From Ailanthus altissimus (lineage: Eukaryota > Streptophyta > Magnoliopsida > Sapindales > Simaroubaceae): DNA of 64,000 nucleotides. How positions within the stretch are numbered: the stretch's first letter is position 1; the number at the start of each line of letters is the position of its first letter. Location of the stretch: NCBI GenBank assembly GCA_946807835.1, contig OX327684.1, positions 11,432,501-11,496,500 on the forward strand, given 5' to 3'. The position numbers and the translations under genes are program-made. A model generated the notes under the pieces. The model did not search any database. It worked only from the letters and a program-made list of their open reading frames with translations, and was not told the origin of the DNA. Positions 52,312-62,770 of this stretch are shown here, in pieces.

Positions 52312-53260
52312 TGTTAGGGATTATGAATTGGTGACATTCAACCCAGTCTAACACTCAGCCCAGTCAGCACTCACGATCATACCTCTTTCTGAGTAACCTG
52401 GCCCAAAACGAGCTACTTGTGAAACTGAGCTCGGGTCCAAACACTTAGACCTCCATAACTAGGCCTAAGAAACCCATCTAGTATGACCTATGTTAGGATA
52501 TGCGTCACTACTCAGGCCAGTGGTAGAAAATACGTAATGAGAGCTGGAGCATCTACCACATCATTATGGGCCCACTAGCAGGTGCACACGTCAGCACGGG
52601 TCAGATCTTACCACATCATTATTATGACCTACTAGAGAAGCACCTAGATTCCATATCATTTGGTTACTAGACCTGAAGATAAGGTTAGATAAAAGAATCC
52701 CTAAGGAGCCAATGAGCAAGCGCCACGTTAGCAAGCGAATAACTTTATCCTTTGATGACACTGCTAACGCAAGAGGCAAAAGATGTTTGGAATAGTTGGG
52801 CAACTTAGTATAAAACCCGTTGTGCTTAGGGGGACAGAGTAATAAAACTCTTAAACTCTTTAGGTTTCACCAGCTTGGGCTGATAACTCTAGAAAGTGAC
52901 CAATCACCAATATTCCTAGTACTCCAAACGTCAGTGAAGGTCAAATAACCTCCTTGCCCCTCCGAGTGAAGTTCTCCCAAAAACTCCCTTATGATAGGGT
53001 CTGTTCTCTAATGGTAGTTCGATAAGTGTTGCCTTTAAGGGGAATCTATAGGCTACCACCCTCTTAGCACAAGTTTATCTCAAAAATGAAAAGTGGTAAC
53101 AAATAACTGAACAATTCGAATTTTAAACCATACTCTAGTAAGAGAAAACTCTCATCCTTCTCTCTAGAATTTTCTACACTTTCTCTAGCATAATGAAACC
53201 CTAGGGAATTTTCTTCACACAACAACCACCTGACTTGAGCATCGGAGAGCTGTCACTAGC
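52312..53260 (+). mobile_element. Tat 3' LTR (interrupted at 53,261)
   Basis: Begins TGTTAGGGATTATG after a purine tract. A TATA box, TATAAAAC, lies at 52,809-52,816, after which 'ctgacttgagcatcggag' (53,230-53,247) matches the conserved U5 segment of Tat-type LTRs as I recall it. The LTR is interrupted by Athila F at 53,261, and its end lies outside the window. The open frame at 52,591-52,803 (minus) is LTR sequence. Confidence 0.75.
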
Positions 53261-54494
53261 TGATAGGGGTTAATTAAGTCTAATATTTTCATCTTCTAAA
53301 CTTAATATTGATTCGTAGAAATTAAGATTATGCGCCTTTTGAAGTTTTATTATTACTTTTGTAGGTTTAGAGTCAATTGAGTAAATGGGGTCGAAACTCT
53401 AACAAAATAAGCCAAAAAATCAAATTGCTGCAGTAACTTTGCCACAGTGATTCGCTACAGTAACTTTGACTTATATTTGATGTTTAACCATAATTTGAAG
53501 ACAAAAACCTATAAATGGAAGGTAAAAACCCTATTTAAGGGGGAGGAGATGAAGAAAAGAAAAGAGGCAAAAACTTAGAGAAAGAATTCCAACAAAAAAT
53601 GAAAGATCAAATCCAAAGATTGAAAAACCAAGATCAAGATTCAAGCTTCAAGTTAATTGAGTGAAAAGCACATCAAGGATTCACTTTAATTAGTTTTTCT
53701 ACTCTTTCTTTATCATTATGTTCTTGTTCTTGTTGATTTTTATGAATTGGTTAGATACTTTTGATTTTGTGATGGGCTAAATTGTTCATCTAGGGTTTAA
53801 CTATGTGAACCTAGTATGGATTTAGATTGTGTTAATTTTTAGTTTAAGAACTTGATACATTCAATTGATTCATTCTATCTTGTGTTTAATGCTTTCACTA
53901 TACCTAATCAATATTTTAAATGATTGAGGAACCATGATGAACTCAACAAATGAATTTATGTGTTTAGCCAATGATAGTTTAATGCATGATCATAAGGTAA
54001 CAACGATGATTCTATCTAGGATAGATATATAACTAGGTGACATGTATGGTATAATTTAGACTTGATCTTAATGAAATACATTATGATTTGATTACCATGG
54101 ACATATAGGTGATTGTTAGAATGTGTAATATAGTCACTTGAGCATCGACAGAGGCTTGTGATGAGATTAATGTCTAAGCCAATCAATTGGTATTAAGGGA
54201 TTAACTAAATGATTAATGAGTCCAATAAAATAATAAGGGGTTAGTCAAAACTCTAGATTATCTTTATTTGTGAATTCTACAATTTGCTTTTATTTAGTTT
54301 AATTGGTAGAGTTAGATTAATTAATTAAATTTTAGATTGTGATTTTCTGAATAAAAGTTAAGTAGGTAAAATTTTAGTACTTGATTTATAGAATTAGATC
54401 GCATAGTCCCTGTGGGATCGATACTAGGACTTAAAATCCTATATTACTTGATACGATAGCGTGTGCTTGTGCTTAACTACTATAGCATTAATTA
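53261..54494 (+). mobile_element. Athila F 5' LTR
   Basis: Begins TGATAGGGGTTAATTAAG. A short block of 'gctgcagtaactttgccacagtg' type repeats lies at 53,425-53,470. A TATA-like 'cctataaatgg' is at 53,509. By alignment with D the LTR ends at ...ATTA (54,494), so the usual terminal CA has become TA. Confidence 0.82.
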
Positions 54495-54500
54495 AGTTTT

Positions 54501-54519
54501 TTAGCGCCGTTGCCGAGGA
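54501..54519 (+). other. Athila F primer binding site (tRNA-Asp type)
   Basis: TTAGCGCCGTTGCCGAGGA differs at a few positions from the D site TGGCGCCGTTGCTGGGGA. It has the same spacing after the LTR. Confidence 0.78.
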
Positions 54520-54675
54520 CTAGTTTTATCTATTCTTTAGATCAATACTAATACCAAGTTATTTAATTCAGATTTTTGTTTTTGTTTTATCCTTTTCTTT
54601 TTACTTTGATTTTCTTTTTATTTTACTTTGACAGTTCATACCATAGAGGAAAACAACGATCACATCAATAATTCT

Positions 54676-55500
54676 ATGTTTGGGCCCATGATACCACAGA
54701 GAGCTTTGAAAGAGTATGCTATTCTAACTACAAATGGTGTTCAGTCTAGTATTCGGTGATCAACCATCAACGCTAATAACTTTGAGATCAAACTGAATAT
54801 TATTCATATGGTGAAAAAAATTATACAGTTCAGCAGAGCTCCCAATGACGATCGTAACATGCATATCATAAATTTCTTGAAAATTTGTAATACCTTCAAA
54901 TACAACAAAGTCTTCAATGATGCAATCAGATTGAGATTATTCTCTTTCTCTTTAAGGGACAGAGCTAAAAGTTGGTTGATGTCATTGTCATCAGGATTTA
55001 TATCATTAGCACAGAAGTTCTTCCTACCAACAAAGACAGCAAATATGAGGAATGACATCACCTCATTCAGTCAAATTGATAGAGAGTTATTGTATGAGGT
55101 ATGAGAGTGCTTCAAGGACATGTTACGGAAGTGTCCTCGTCATGAAGTCCTTATATGGCTATTAGTCTAAACATTCTACCATGGATTAGTAGGTCATTTG
55201 AGGACCATTGTAGATGCTGCTGCCGGATGAGCTTTAATGAATAAGTCTACAGATGAGGCTTATGATCTATTAGAAGAGATGGTAGCAAAACAATTATCAA
55301 TGGCTAACAGAGAGAGTTACACCTAAGATCGTTGCCAATATATATCAATTGACGCATTCAATGTATTGATAGCTCAAATCAATACTTTATCTAAGAAGTT
55401 TGATGCATTGAATGACGTTCAAACCCAACAAGTGACATATGACATGTGACTTTTATGGTGATAACAACATGAATGAGCAGTGTATAGAAGTAGTGAATTA
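54676..55500 (+). pseudogene. gag: Athila F gag (broken)
   Basis: Starts 'MFGPMIPQRALKEYAILTTN'. Then 'NFLKICNTFKYNKVFNDAIR', 'LRLFSFSLRDRAKSWLMSLS', 'LAQKFFLPTKTANMRNDITS', then 'ECFKDMLRKCPRHEVLIWLL', 'IVDAAAG' and 'DEAYDLLEEMVAK'. This matches the gag core of element D residue for residue in most conserved places. The zinc knuckle at 55,445 reads C-D-F-Y-G-D-N-N-x-N-E-Q-C, again with Tyr for the second Cys, and with Asn near the His position. Stops at about 54,760, 55,104 and 55,170 and frameshifts inactivate it. Confidence 0.85.
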
Positions 55501-56017
55501 TATGGGCAATTTTAATCATCAACAACCTAACCTATAATAAAATTCCTACAATCCAGTGTAGAGAGATCATCATAACTTCTCTTGACGTTACAACCAAGAG
55601 GAACCATTTAGACCAATGAATCCCTCGGGATTCTCGTTACCATAAGAGAAGAAGCCGACATTAGAATACATATTTATGCAATATATAAAGTCCAATGATA
55701 CCATCTTACAGTATCATTCAGCATCTTTGAAGAATTTAGAGGTTCAAATGGGACAACTTGCTGCTGCAGTTAATAAGAGACCTCAAGGCACTCTACCAAG
55801 GGATGCTAAGACAAATCCAAAAGAGAATTTAGAGCAATGCCAAGCCATCAACTTGAGGAGTGTCGAGATCTTACAAGAAAACACATCTATAACACCACCA
55901 TCAAGTATAAAGGAGAAGGAAGTGCAGAAAAATAAAGTGCAACCATATAGACCGCCTATTCCTTTTCTTCAAAGGTTACAGAGGTGTCAAACAAGTGTTA
56001 AAACAAAAAATCAGTAA
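55501..56017 (+). pseudogene. Athila F, linker after gag
   Basis: The open part (55,676-56,017) reads 'TILQYHSASLKNLEVQMGQL', 'AAAVNKRPQGTLPRDAKTNP', 'KENLEQCQAINLRSVEILQE', then a K/P-rich end. S-L-K-N-L-E-V-Q-x-G-Q-L ... R-P-Q-G-x-L-P ... A-I-x-L-R-S is the well-known stretch between gag and protease in Athila elements. The sequence between 55,501 and 55,675 has Asn/Gln-rich traces ('GNFNHQQPN') of the segment just before. No protease follows. Confidence 0.75.
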
Positions 56018-56552
56018 CATACCAATCTAGAAAAATAGTGTAGAATCTCAGAAAAGTGCAGAATTTTCAACAATGGAACATGCAGAAACTAGTATCAAAG
56101 TGCAGCAACATTTTAAGATGCAAAAAAGTGACAACACAGTAAAAATACCAGGTTCAAACAGGAGAATCAGTCCATGGACACTATATTACTTGACTGTTGA
56201 AGCATTAATATGGTACCATCAAACACTTAAGAGCTCAAAGACATGGAAATGTTGAATCCTCACATCAAAAAGAAGGCGTTAAGGAATAGAAAGAGAAGAA
56301 AGAAGAAGAAGAAGCATTACGATGATAGGATCGAAGAGAATAGCACAAAAGAGACACTTCACCGATCTAAGATTCAAGTCTTTTTGGAGAAAGAGGAACA
56401 AGTTACTGTCCAAGATCTAATAAATAAGATGTGGAAGCCGAAAGAAAGGAAGCCTAACAAGTTCACATACAAAGATGCTTCCACCATTGACTTTGATCCT
56501 CCATAAGAGTAGAAAGAACCCCGTCAAGCCAATGAAGCTAAATCAAGCGCTT
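56018..56552 (+). pseudogene. Athila F, C-terminal remnant with FDPP end
   Basis: The open part (56,243-56,506) has a Lys/Arg-rich run ('NRKRRKKKKKHYDDRIEEN'), then 'VTVQDLINKMWKPKERKPNK' and 'FTYKDASTIDFDPP', ending at a TAA. The end aligns with D ('FLIEFWKSKK...DASDMQFDPP') and H ('HLIELWKLRR...NASKVQFDPL'). After the stop, 'ANEAKSSASWEATQV' in the same frame leads into the hairpin. The segment between 56,018 and 56,242 is unassigned. The basic run might act in nuclear import or RNA binding, which is only a guess. Confidence 0.6.
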
Positions 56553-56570
56553 CTTGGGAGGCGACTCAAG
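56553..56570 (+). promoter_or_regulatory. Conserved hairpin at the end of the Athila F coding remnant
   Basis: CTTGGG, loop AGGCGA, CTCAAG: the stem found in H and D, with one mismatch from a C-to-T change. Confidence 0.65.
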
Positions 56571-57680
56571 TAGTTTTTATTTTAATATTTGTTTAGTTTT
56601 AGTTTTAGTTAGGTTAGTTTCTTTTCTTTGTGGCAATAAAATAGCAAGATGAACATTCAAAGAGGAAACACGAGCAATTATAAGAGTTAGGAGCAAAGGA
56701 AATCGCAGTCACATTCATCAGAACACAACGCTGCATTACTTCAACTTCAGTTACTAGGGGAGTTTTTCTTACTTTTAAACTTACTTTTAGATATTAAGGA
56801 CAATGTTTAATTTAAGTTTAGATGTGAGAAACACATTACCTATGTTTATGTTGCTGCATGCTTTGATTGATTTTCTTGTGGGATAATTTCTTTTAGTTGT
56901 TAAGTTTTGGTTGAGATGATGATCATTAGTCTATGATAAGAAATAAAATATTGACTGAATTTATTTTTACAAGCTTTTAGGAAATAATAGATGCTTAAGA
57001 TAACTCTTATATCATAATTCTTGGACTGAATTCAAGCTTATTTTTTATCACTTATTCCTGAGCACAATGAAATAAGTATGTATTAGTTGAATTTTTTGCT
57101 TAGAGATACTTTTTGCTTAAGTAGTACACCACAGTCTCGAAGACCAATACTCTAAAACTTGCTTGATCACTACTTGAGGCGAAATCCTTGAATTCACATG
57201 CTTAGAAAAATGACATTAAGCCATCTTTAGATCGTTTGAGCTTTTTCGAACCTACCTTATATGTATATTTATCCATAGTCACCCCGTTTGAGCCTAATTA
57301 TCCATTTTTGTTTTTTGTTTAACCACATTACAACCCTAAAGACTTTGAGTTTACTTATCCTAAAATCTACCGGTAGTACCATAAACCTTGAGTTTACTTA
57401 GAAATATTTTTAAAATGAAAAAGGTTGTGGATGTATGAAAAAAAGGTACTACAATAAAAAGTAATAAGTTTTGAAGGTGCATATCAATATAAGTTTGGGG
57501 GTACATAAAAAAAAAATTGCTTAAATTCATAATACCCCTAGCTTGAAAAAAAAGAATTGTTTTGTAAAAGTGATTAAAAGAAAAATAGGAATAGCATATA
57601 TTGGGGGAAGAGATGAATAATTAAGGAGGATAATGAATCAAGCCGTTTTTAAGTAAAGTCTAAGTGTTAATGGTGTGATA
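56571..57680 (+). other. Athila F non-coding region
   Basis: About 1.1 kb, colinear with 39,704-40,840 of element D ('gttaagttttggttgagatgatgatcattag', 'ttggactgaattcaagcttatt', 'agtacaccacagtctcga'). The 'ccgtttgagcctaattatcc' block is shared. There is no coding sequence. It is cut off by Athila G. The exact edge is 57,680 or up to 30 bases further right. Confidence 0.8.
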
Positions 57681-59243
57681 TGCACTTGATGAACACATGA
57701 AAATACATGTTGTTAGGAGATTCAATCTCCATTTAATGTCACTAATTTTAGTATTTTCTGTATTTTTAGCTTGAAATAAAGTGTTCTCCTTAAATTGCGA
57801 TTAATGAATGTTATTTGGACAGGTTTAGGTAAAGTGGACATAACTCTCAATGTAGAAATCGAAATGAAGAAATTCTTGAACCTGGTGCAACATGACTCAA
57901 TCTTACACAAATTTGAAGAATAGTGGAAAAGCCAAATTCAATATGTTATGGGCCAAAAATTGAGATACAACAGAATTGGACTACAACTCTTACCTAGCTT
58001 GACCCAATTCACGTATTTGGACCGTATCTCACAAAATACGTATTCAATTGGTATAATTCTTGAAGCTTTGAATTTCTTGCTTAACTATCAACAACTTGTA
58101 TGTTTATGGTAAAGTCCAAATCAGCCGTTATCATGGACCAAATCGCATTGCAAGTGGGTAAAATGGTTGTTGGCTGAATTCTGATGTATCTTTGGAATTT
58201 TGCTCATATCTCATTGGATACTCATCCAATTTGCATGAAATCAGTGCCTATAGAAAGAAGAGTCAAAATGCTACAACTTTTATGTCGGATGCAGAAGCTG
58301 AATTGATCATTTACATTATCACAAATGTGCTGTAAATGAATACACGAGTTATTGGCTTAAAATTATTGAAGATTGATGTCATCCATGACATATGTCCATT
58401 CATTGCCTATATAAGGAGACACTTAGGACGTTTTTAATAATAGATAATTCTCTCTTCTTTTATTCTCATTAACATGTATTGTAATTTAGGCTAGAGTTCC
58501 TAGCAAGGCTAAGAGATGAACTTTTATGTGTAGTAAATTTACTTCCATGCTTTGATTCGGTGTCAAGAGCTATAAATGTTGTAAGTTTGGTTTTGATTAA
58601 ACTCTTATCTATTTTATCTTCTATAATCCAGAGGTTATAATTCTCATGTCTTATATATGTTCAGTCATACTTTTCTTATGTGATTCATGTTGATTTATAA
58701 TTGTTACTGGTTACATTGTTTTATATGTTAATCTTTTACTGCAGTATTGTCAATTTGATATATTGTCGATCTTGGATAACATGTAAGGGCAATAAATGTT
58801 TGATATTCAAGTTAATCTTTTACTGCAATATGATCAAAATGATATATTGTCGATCTTAGATAACTTGTATAAATAACATGATGTGTGTTAATGCTTGTAA
58901 AGAGTTTAACTAAGTCAAATACATGTGTTATCAAATGTGCTATATATTACATACCTTCCGATTGATTGTTTGGGATGTGAAACTTTCAGTTGAGTTATAA
59001 ATATCGAATCAAAGTATAGAGTAGATTTATAAAGCATAATTGTGATTCTCAAAGCCTTGCTTAAATCATCATAAGACATTTTTCTCAATTCATAGACAAT
59101 TTTATCTCATCCGTTTAAATCAATTAACCCTTTGCTACTGCTTTAATATTTTACTTCACTAACCTATTTTGCCAAGAGCTTCCTCGTGGGATCGACACCT
59201 CAATCTATACTGCGATAGCCGCGTTATATTTTGAGCGTAAACA
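57681..59243 (+). mobile_element. Athila G 5' LTR
   Basis: The end is clear: GCGTAAACA at 59,243, before the primer site. The start is not. Element D and F sequence agree up to about 57,680, after which 'TGCACTTGATG' begins, while 'TGTTAGGAG' at 57,711 is another good LTR start. Length is thus 1,533-1,563 bases. The last ~290 bases match positions 1-293. Two near-identical ~50-base units with 'atattgtcgatctt' lie at 58,735-58,790 and 58,808-58,865. Confidence 0.82.
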
Positions 59244-59249
59244 AAAATT

Positions 59250-59267
59250 TGGTGCCGTTGCTGGGGA
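59250..59267 (+). other. Athila G primer binding site (tRNA-Asp type)
   Basis: TGGTGCCGTTGCTGGGGA begins six bases after the LTR end. It differs by one base from the D site. Confidence 0.88.
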
Positions 59268-60017
59268 GGCACACTAAGCGAAAGTCGGTTGCGATTATAA
59301 ATACTAAAGTGGTAACTTTGTATATTTTCTTTTCTTTGTAAACTCTTAGTTTTATTTCCTTTGTTGTAATTTATTTATTATTCATGGTTGGTTCTACCAC
59401 CTAATTTATTTTGTTTTCTTTAGTTAATTTGTTATATTTGATATTATTTTAATGGCTGGTTTTACCGCCTAATTAGTTTATTTTCTTTTATCTATTTATC
59501 GCACTTTATTTTCTTTAGTTTATTTATTGCACTTTTTTTTAATGGCTGGTTTTACCACCTAACTTCGTTCACTTTCTTTTATTTATTTGTTGTACTTTAT
59601 TTCTTTAGTAAATTTGTTGTATTTTCTTTTTATTTTGTGGCTAGTTTTACCGCCTAACTTAGTTTCTTTATTTTTTTTATTGTACTTTATTTATTTATTG
59701 CATTTTTTTTATTGCACGTTATTTTCATTTTCTTTTATGTATTTATTGCACTTTAATTACTTTAGTTAACATGTTGTATTTTCTTTTTATGGCCGGTTCT
59801 ACCGCCGAACCTTTTATTTATTTACTTATTGTATTTTCTTTTTATTTTTTATTTATTGTACTTTTTTTCGTATTTTATAGTCTTTTGTTTAGTTATTGTA
59901 TTTATATTTCATGGTTGGTCTTACCACCTAACTTATTTCTATTTCTTGTTGTGTTTATTCCACTTCTTAATTTTCCTTAAGCATTTCTTTCCTTAAAAAA
60001 AAAAAAAATTAGGATGT
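59268..60017 (+). other. Athila G leader, T-rich, with a degenerate repeat
   Basis: About 750 bases, very rich in T, before the gag start. Short open frames in it are low-complexity. Six copies of a 'atggctggttttaccgccta'-like unit occur at about 59,384, 59,451, 59,541, 59,637, 59,789 and 59,911. Each is followed by a T-rich filler of 45-130 bases. Each unit keeps the small dyad GGTnnTACC. The leader ends in a run of about 12 A and 'ttaggatgt'. Confidence 0.8.
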
Positions 60018-61179
60018 ATGCATCGACCTAGAGACAAACGAGGAAGATTTGTGAAAGAACTAGAACTAGAACTAGAACCACCCCCACAATTTGTAAGTGA
60101 AGATAATTCACCTTCTAGTTCATCTTGTAATTCTAACACAATGAGCCAACACGAAGAAAACCCCGTTAGAACTCTAAAAGATTACTTGTATCCTACTCGC
60201 ATAGCCACACCATCATGCATTATATTTCCACCTAACATACCACATTCGGATTTTAAACCTGGAATGATACAACTTCTTCCCACTTTTCATGGTCTAGATA
60301 GTGAAAATCCTTATGTACATGTTAGGGAATTTGAAGAGGTAATTGCCACCTTCCATAGCCAACCTGAAGCCATAGACACTGTTAGACTTAAATTTTTCCC
60401 TTTTTCTTTGAAAGACAAAGCAAAGAGTTGGTTATACTCTTTGAGGCCGAGGTCTATAGGAACTTGGGCAGAAATGACCCAAGCATTTTTCAATAAATAC
60501 TTCCCACAACACAAAACTAATAGTCTGAAAAGATAAATTTCTTCCTTCTCCCAAAAAGACAGTGAAACCTTATATCAAGCATGGGAAAGGTTTAAAGAGT
60601 TATTAAATCTGTGCCCTCACCATGGGTATGAAAATTGGCGCTTGGTTAGTTATTTCTATGAGAGACTCACAATTAGAGAACGCCAATTTGTTGAGATGAT
60701 GTGTAATGGGGAGTTCCTTCACAAAGATCCTGAGGAAGCCATAGAATTCCTTAATGACTTAGCCGAAAAAGCCCATACATGGACTGGACCTAGCATTGCT
60801 GAAAGCACAAATAGGTCACGACCCAATGGAGTTTTCCATCTTAGGGAAGAGGATAACCTCAAAGCCCAATTAGAGGTCTTAACTAGGGAGTTAGAGGCCT
60901 TGAAATCCAAAGATAGAAGGGTCACCCACACGGTTGCTAGAGTTGAGTCACACGATGTCTGTTTTGTCTGTGGAGGAGCGGAACACTTAGCTCAGGATTG
61001 TCCCACGTATAGTGAGATGAGAGGGATATATGAGGAACAATGTAATGCCCTAGGGATGTACAAGAAGCCTTATTCACCCTACTCTGAAACATATAATCCT
61101 AGCTGGAGAAACCACCCAAATTTCAGTTGGAAATCTGACCAACAAGCCAACAACCAATGGAAACAAGAACAACAAGCAC
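60018..61179 (+). pseudogene. gag: Athila G gag (one stop, otherwise intact)
   Basis: Starts at ATG 60,018: 'MHRPRDKRGRFVKELELELE'. Conserved gag core: 'MIQLLPTFHGLDSENPYVHV', 'REFEEVIATFHSQPEAIDTV', 'RLKFFPFSLKDKAKSWLYSL', 'TWAEMTQAFFNKYFPQHKTN'. A TAA at 60,534-60,536 stands where relatives have Gln. The same frame goes on with 'SETLYQAWERFKELLNLCPH', 'YENWRLVSYFYERLTIRERQ' and 'MCNGEFLHKDPEEAIEFLND'. The zinc knuckle at about 60,960-61,005 is intact: C-F-V-C-G-G-A-E-H-L-A-Q-D-C. The frame is lost at a 26-bp duplication at 61,154. Gag would assemble the particle and bind genomic RNA. Confidence 0.9.
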
Positions 61180-61205
61180 CCAATGGAAACAAGAACAACA
61201 AGCAC
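61154..61205 (+). repeat. 26-bp tandem duplication causing a frameshift
   Basis: Two exact copies of a 26-base unit beginning CCAATGGAAACAAGAAC lie at 61,154-61,179 and 61,180-61,205. Because 26 is not a multiple of three, the gag frame before it and the gag-protease frame after it differ. Both run through the repeat as Q/N-rich peptides. Confidence 0.93.
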
Positions 61206-62770
61206 CTCAATATAATGCACGACCAACTAGGAGTTCTTTAGAGGATACATTACAAGCATTTATGGAGGCACAAAGTAAGACTAATAAAAAATTTGAAACA
61301 ATTCTTGCACAGGTGGTGGACGAAAACAAAGAAATTAAGAGTCAAATCACAAAGTTGACCAGTGCCTTAACTGTACAAGAGCGAGGGAAGTTTCCATCTC
61401 AACCTCAATCCAATCCGAAAGGACAATTCATGGCACAAGCTTCTACTTCTGATGTTCAAAATCTCAAAGAAGTCAATGCCATTACTACTCGAAGTGGTAA
61501 GATTGTAAGTGAGCCTACTCCTGAAATTAACACATCTATGAGTAGTAAAGACTCCCCCCTTGAAAAAAAGGCCACAATGGAAAAAGAGCCCGAAAGTAAG
61601 TTTTCAATCCCAGTGCCTTTTCCTCAAGCTCTTCGACCGGTTGGGAAAAATTCAGAAATTTAAGGTGAGATTTTGGAACATTTGAAACAAGTTAAAATTA
61701 ATCTTCCCTTGTTACATTTGATTAAGCAGGTTCCAACTTATGCCAAAGTCATCAAGGATTTATGCACTATCAAAAGAAAACACCATGTGAAGAAAACTAC
61801 ATTTTTGGCAGAACAGGTAAGTGCAGTGATTGAACAAAAGACACCACCCAAGTATAAAGACCCAGGATGTCCCACAATCTCCTGCCAAATTGGGACACAT
61901 GAGTTTGGTCAAGCTTTATTGGACTTAGGAGCAAGTGTAAATTTAATGCCTTATTCTATTTACTTGCAGTTAGGACTTGGTGAGATTAAACCAGCCTCTG
62001 TAGTCCTACAATTAGCTGACCGATCAATCAAGAAACCACGGGGAATAGTAGAAGATGTTTTGTTGCAAATTGATAAATTTTACTATCCTGTTGATTTTCT
62101 TGTTTTAGATACTCATTATGTTGTTAACATGGAGTCAAAAATCCCTCTTATTTTGAGGAGACCTTTTCTAGCCACTGCTAACGCTCTTATTAATTGCAGA
62201 AATGGTCTAATGAAATTATCTTTTGGGAATATGACTCTTGAGGTGAACATTTTCAACATTGCCAAACAACCACGAGAAGAAGACGAGTGCTATCATTCAT
62301 ATATGATAGACACACTTGTAGCGGAGGAAGCTTATAAAAATCATGGTTATGATTCTTCGAAAAACCTTTTTAATTTTAATTTTGAAGAATTGTATTATCC
62401 TGATGTAACAACTGACGTGTTTAGTATTTTTGACTCACAGGATAAACGGACTCGATTTTGGCAGCCACACTTTGAAGAGTTGCCACGAGAGAAGGAGAGA
62501 CCGAAACCATCAAACCTCGAGACACCACAAGTTGAGCTTTTTCCACTGCCCAAAGGTTTGAAACACACATTCTTGGGACCAGGTGATACCTTTCCTATCA
62601 TTATTTCTTCTGAACTTAGTGCTGAACAAGAGAAAAAATTGATAAAATTGTTAAAAGAACATAAGTCTGCACTAGGTTGGACCATAGCTGATATTAAAGG
62701 TATTTCTCCATTGATATGCTCCCATAGAATTTATTTAGAGGAAGGTTCCCAACCTCGTAGAGACCCATAA
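61206..62770 (+). pseudogene. pol: Athila G gag-pol linker and protease
   Basis: Frame in phase with RT. It starts 'SSLEDTLQAFMEAQSKTNKK', 'FETILAQVVDENKEIKSQIT', 'FPSQPQSNPKGQF', 'EVNAITTRSGKIVSEP', the usual Athila linker. A TAA at 61,661-61,663 interrupts, then 'VPTYAKVIKDLCTIKRKHHV', 'GCPTISCQIGTHEFGQALLD', 'LGASVNLMPYSIYLQLGLGE', which holds the protease active site D-L-G-A-S. The flap end 'SKIPLILRRPFLATANALIN' follows, then a linker to 'LGWTIADIKGISPLICSHRI', the start of RT. The protein is interrupted by TAA 62,768-62,770 at a position where relatives have Gln. Confidence 0.9.

Larger units (their letters stand above)
294..53260 (+). mobile_element. Composite remains of one Tat-lineage element (outermost layer)
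   Basis: Three blocks fit one Tat-lineage Ty3/gypsy element. They are a plus-strand integrase (294-820 and 3,527-3,665), a minus-strand extra ORF in pieces (6,430-14,261 and 51,275-51,476), and a 3' LTR starting at 52,312 after a purine-rich tract. The order integrase, antisense ORF, LTR is the layout known for Tat elements that carry an antisense ORF between pol and the 3' LTR. Everything else inside these coordinates is later insertion. The 5' LTR, gag, protease and RT are not in the window. That the left and right halves are one element is inferred from the complementary broken ends of the antisense ORF. Confidence 0.65.
53261..57680 (+). mobile_element. Athila F, gag-only element (right end interrupted)
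   Basis: 5' LTR 53,261-54,494, tRNA-Asp-type primer site, Athila gag, two later coding remnants, the conserved hairpin and ~1.1 kb of the same non-coding region seen in D. The element is interrupted by Athila G, and its 3' LTR must lie beyond the window. The left flank is CTAGC (53,256-53,260) in the Tat LTR. It lacks protease, RT and integrase motifs and so resembles D and H. Confidence 0.85.

Noticed and set aside
59384..59931. CRISPR-like array of regularly spaced repeats
   Set aside because: Repeats are degenerate, spacing varies from 65 to 150 bp, the fillers are T-rich, and the DNA is plant nuclear.
59587..59980. Frames rich in Phe and Leu that look like membrane segments
   Set aside because: They are translations of a T-rich leader with degenerate repeats; no start context or conservation.
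62395..62685. 96-codon minus-strand frame
   Set aside because: Shadow of the Athila G protease-RT linker.
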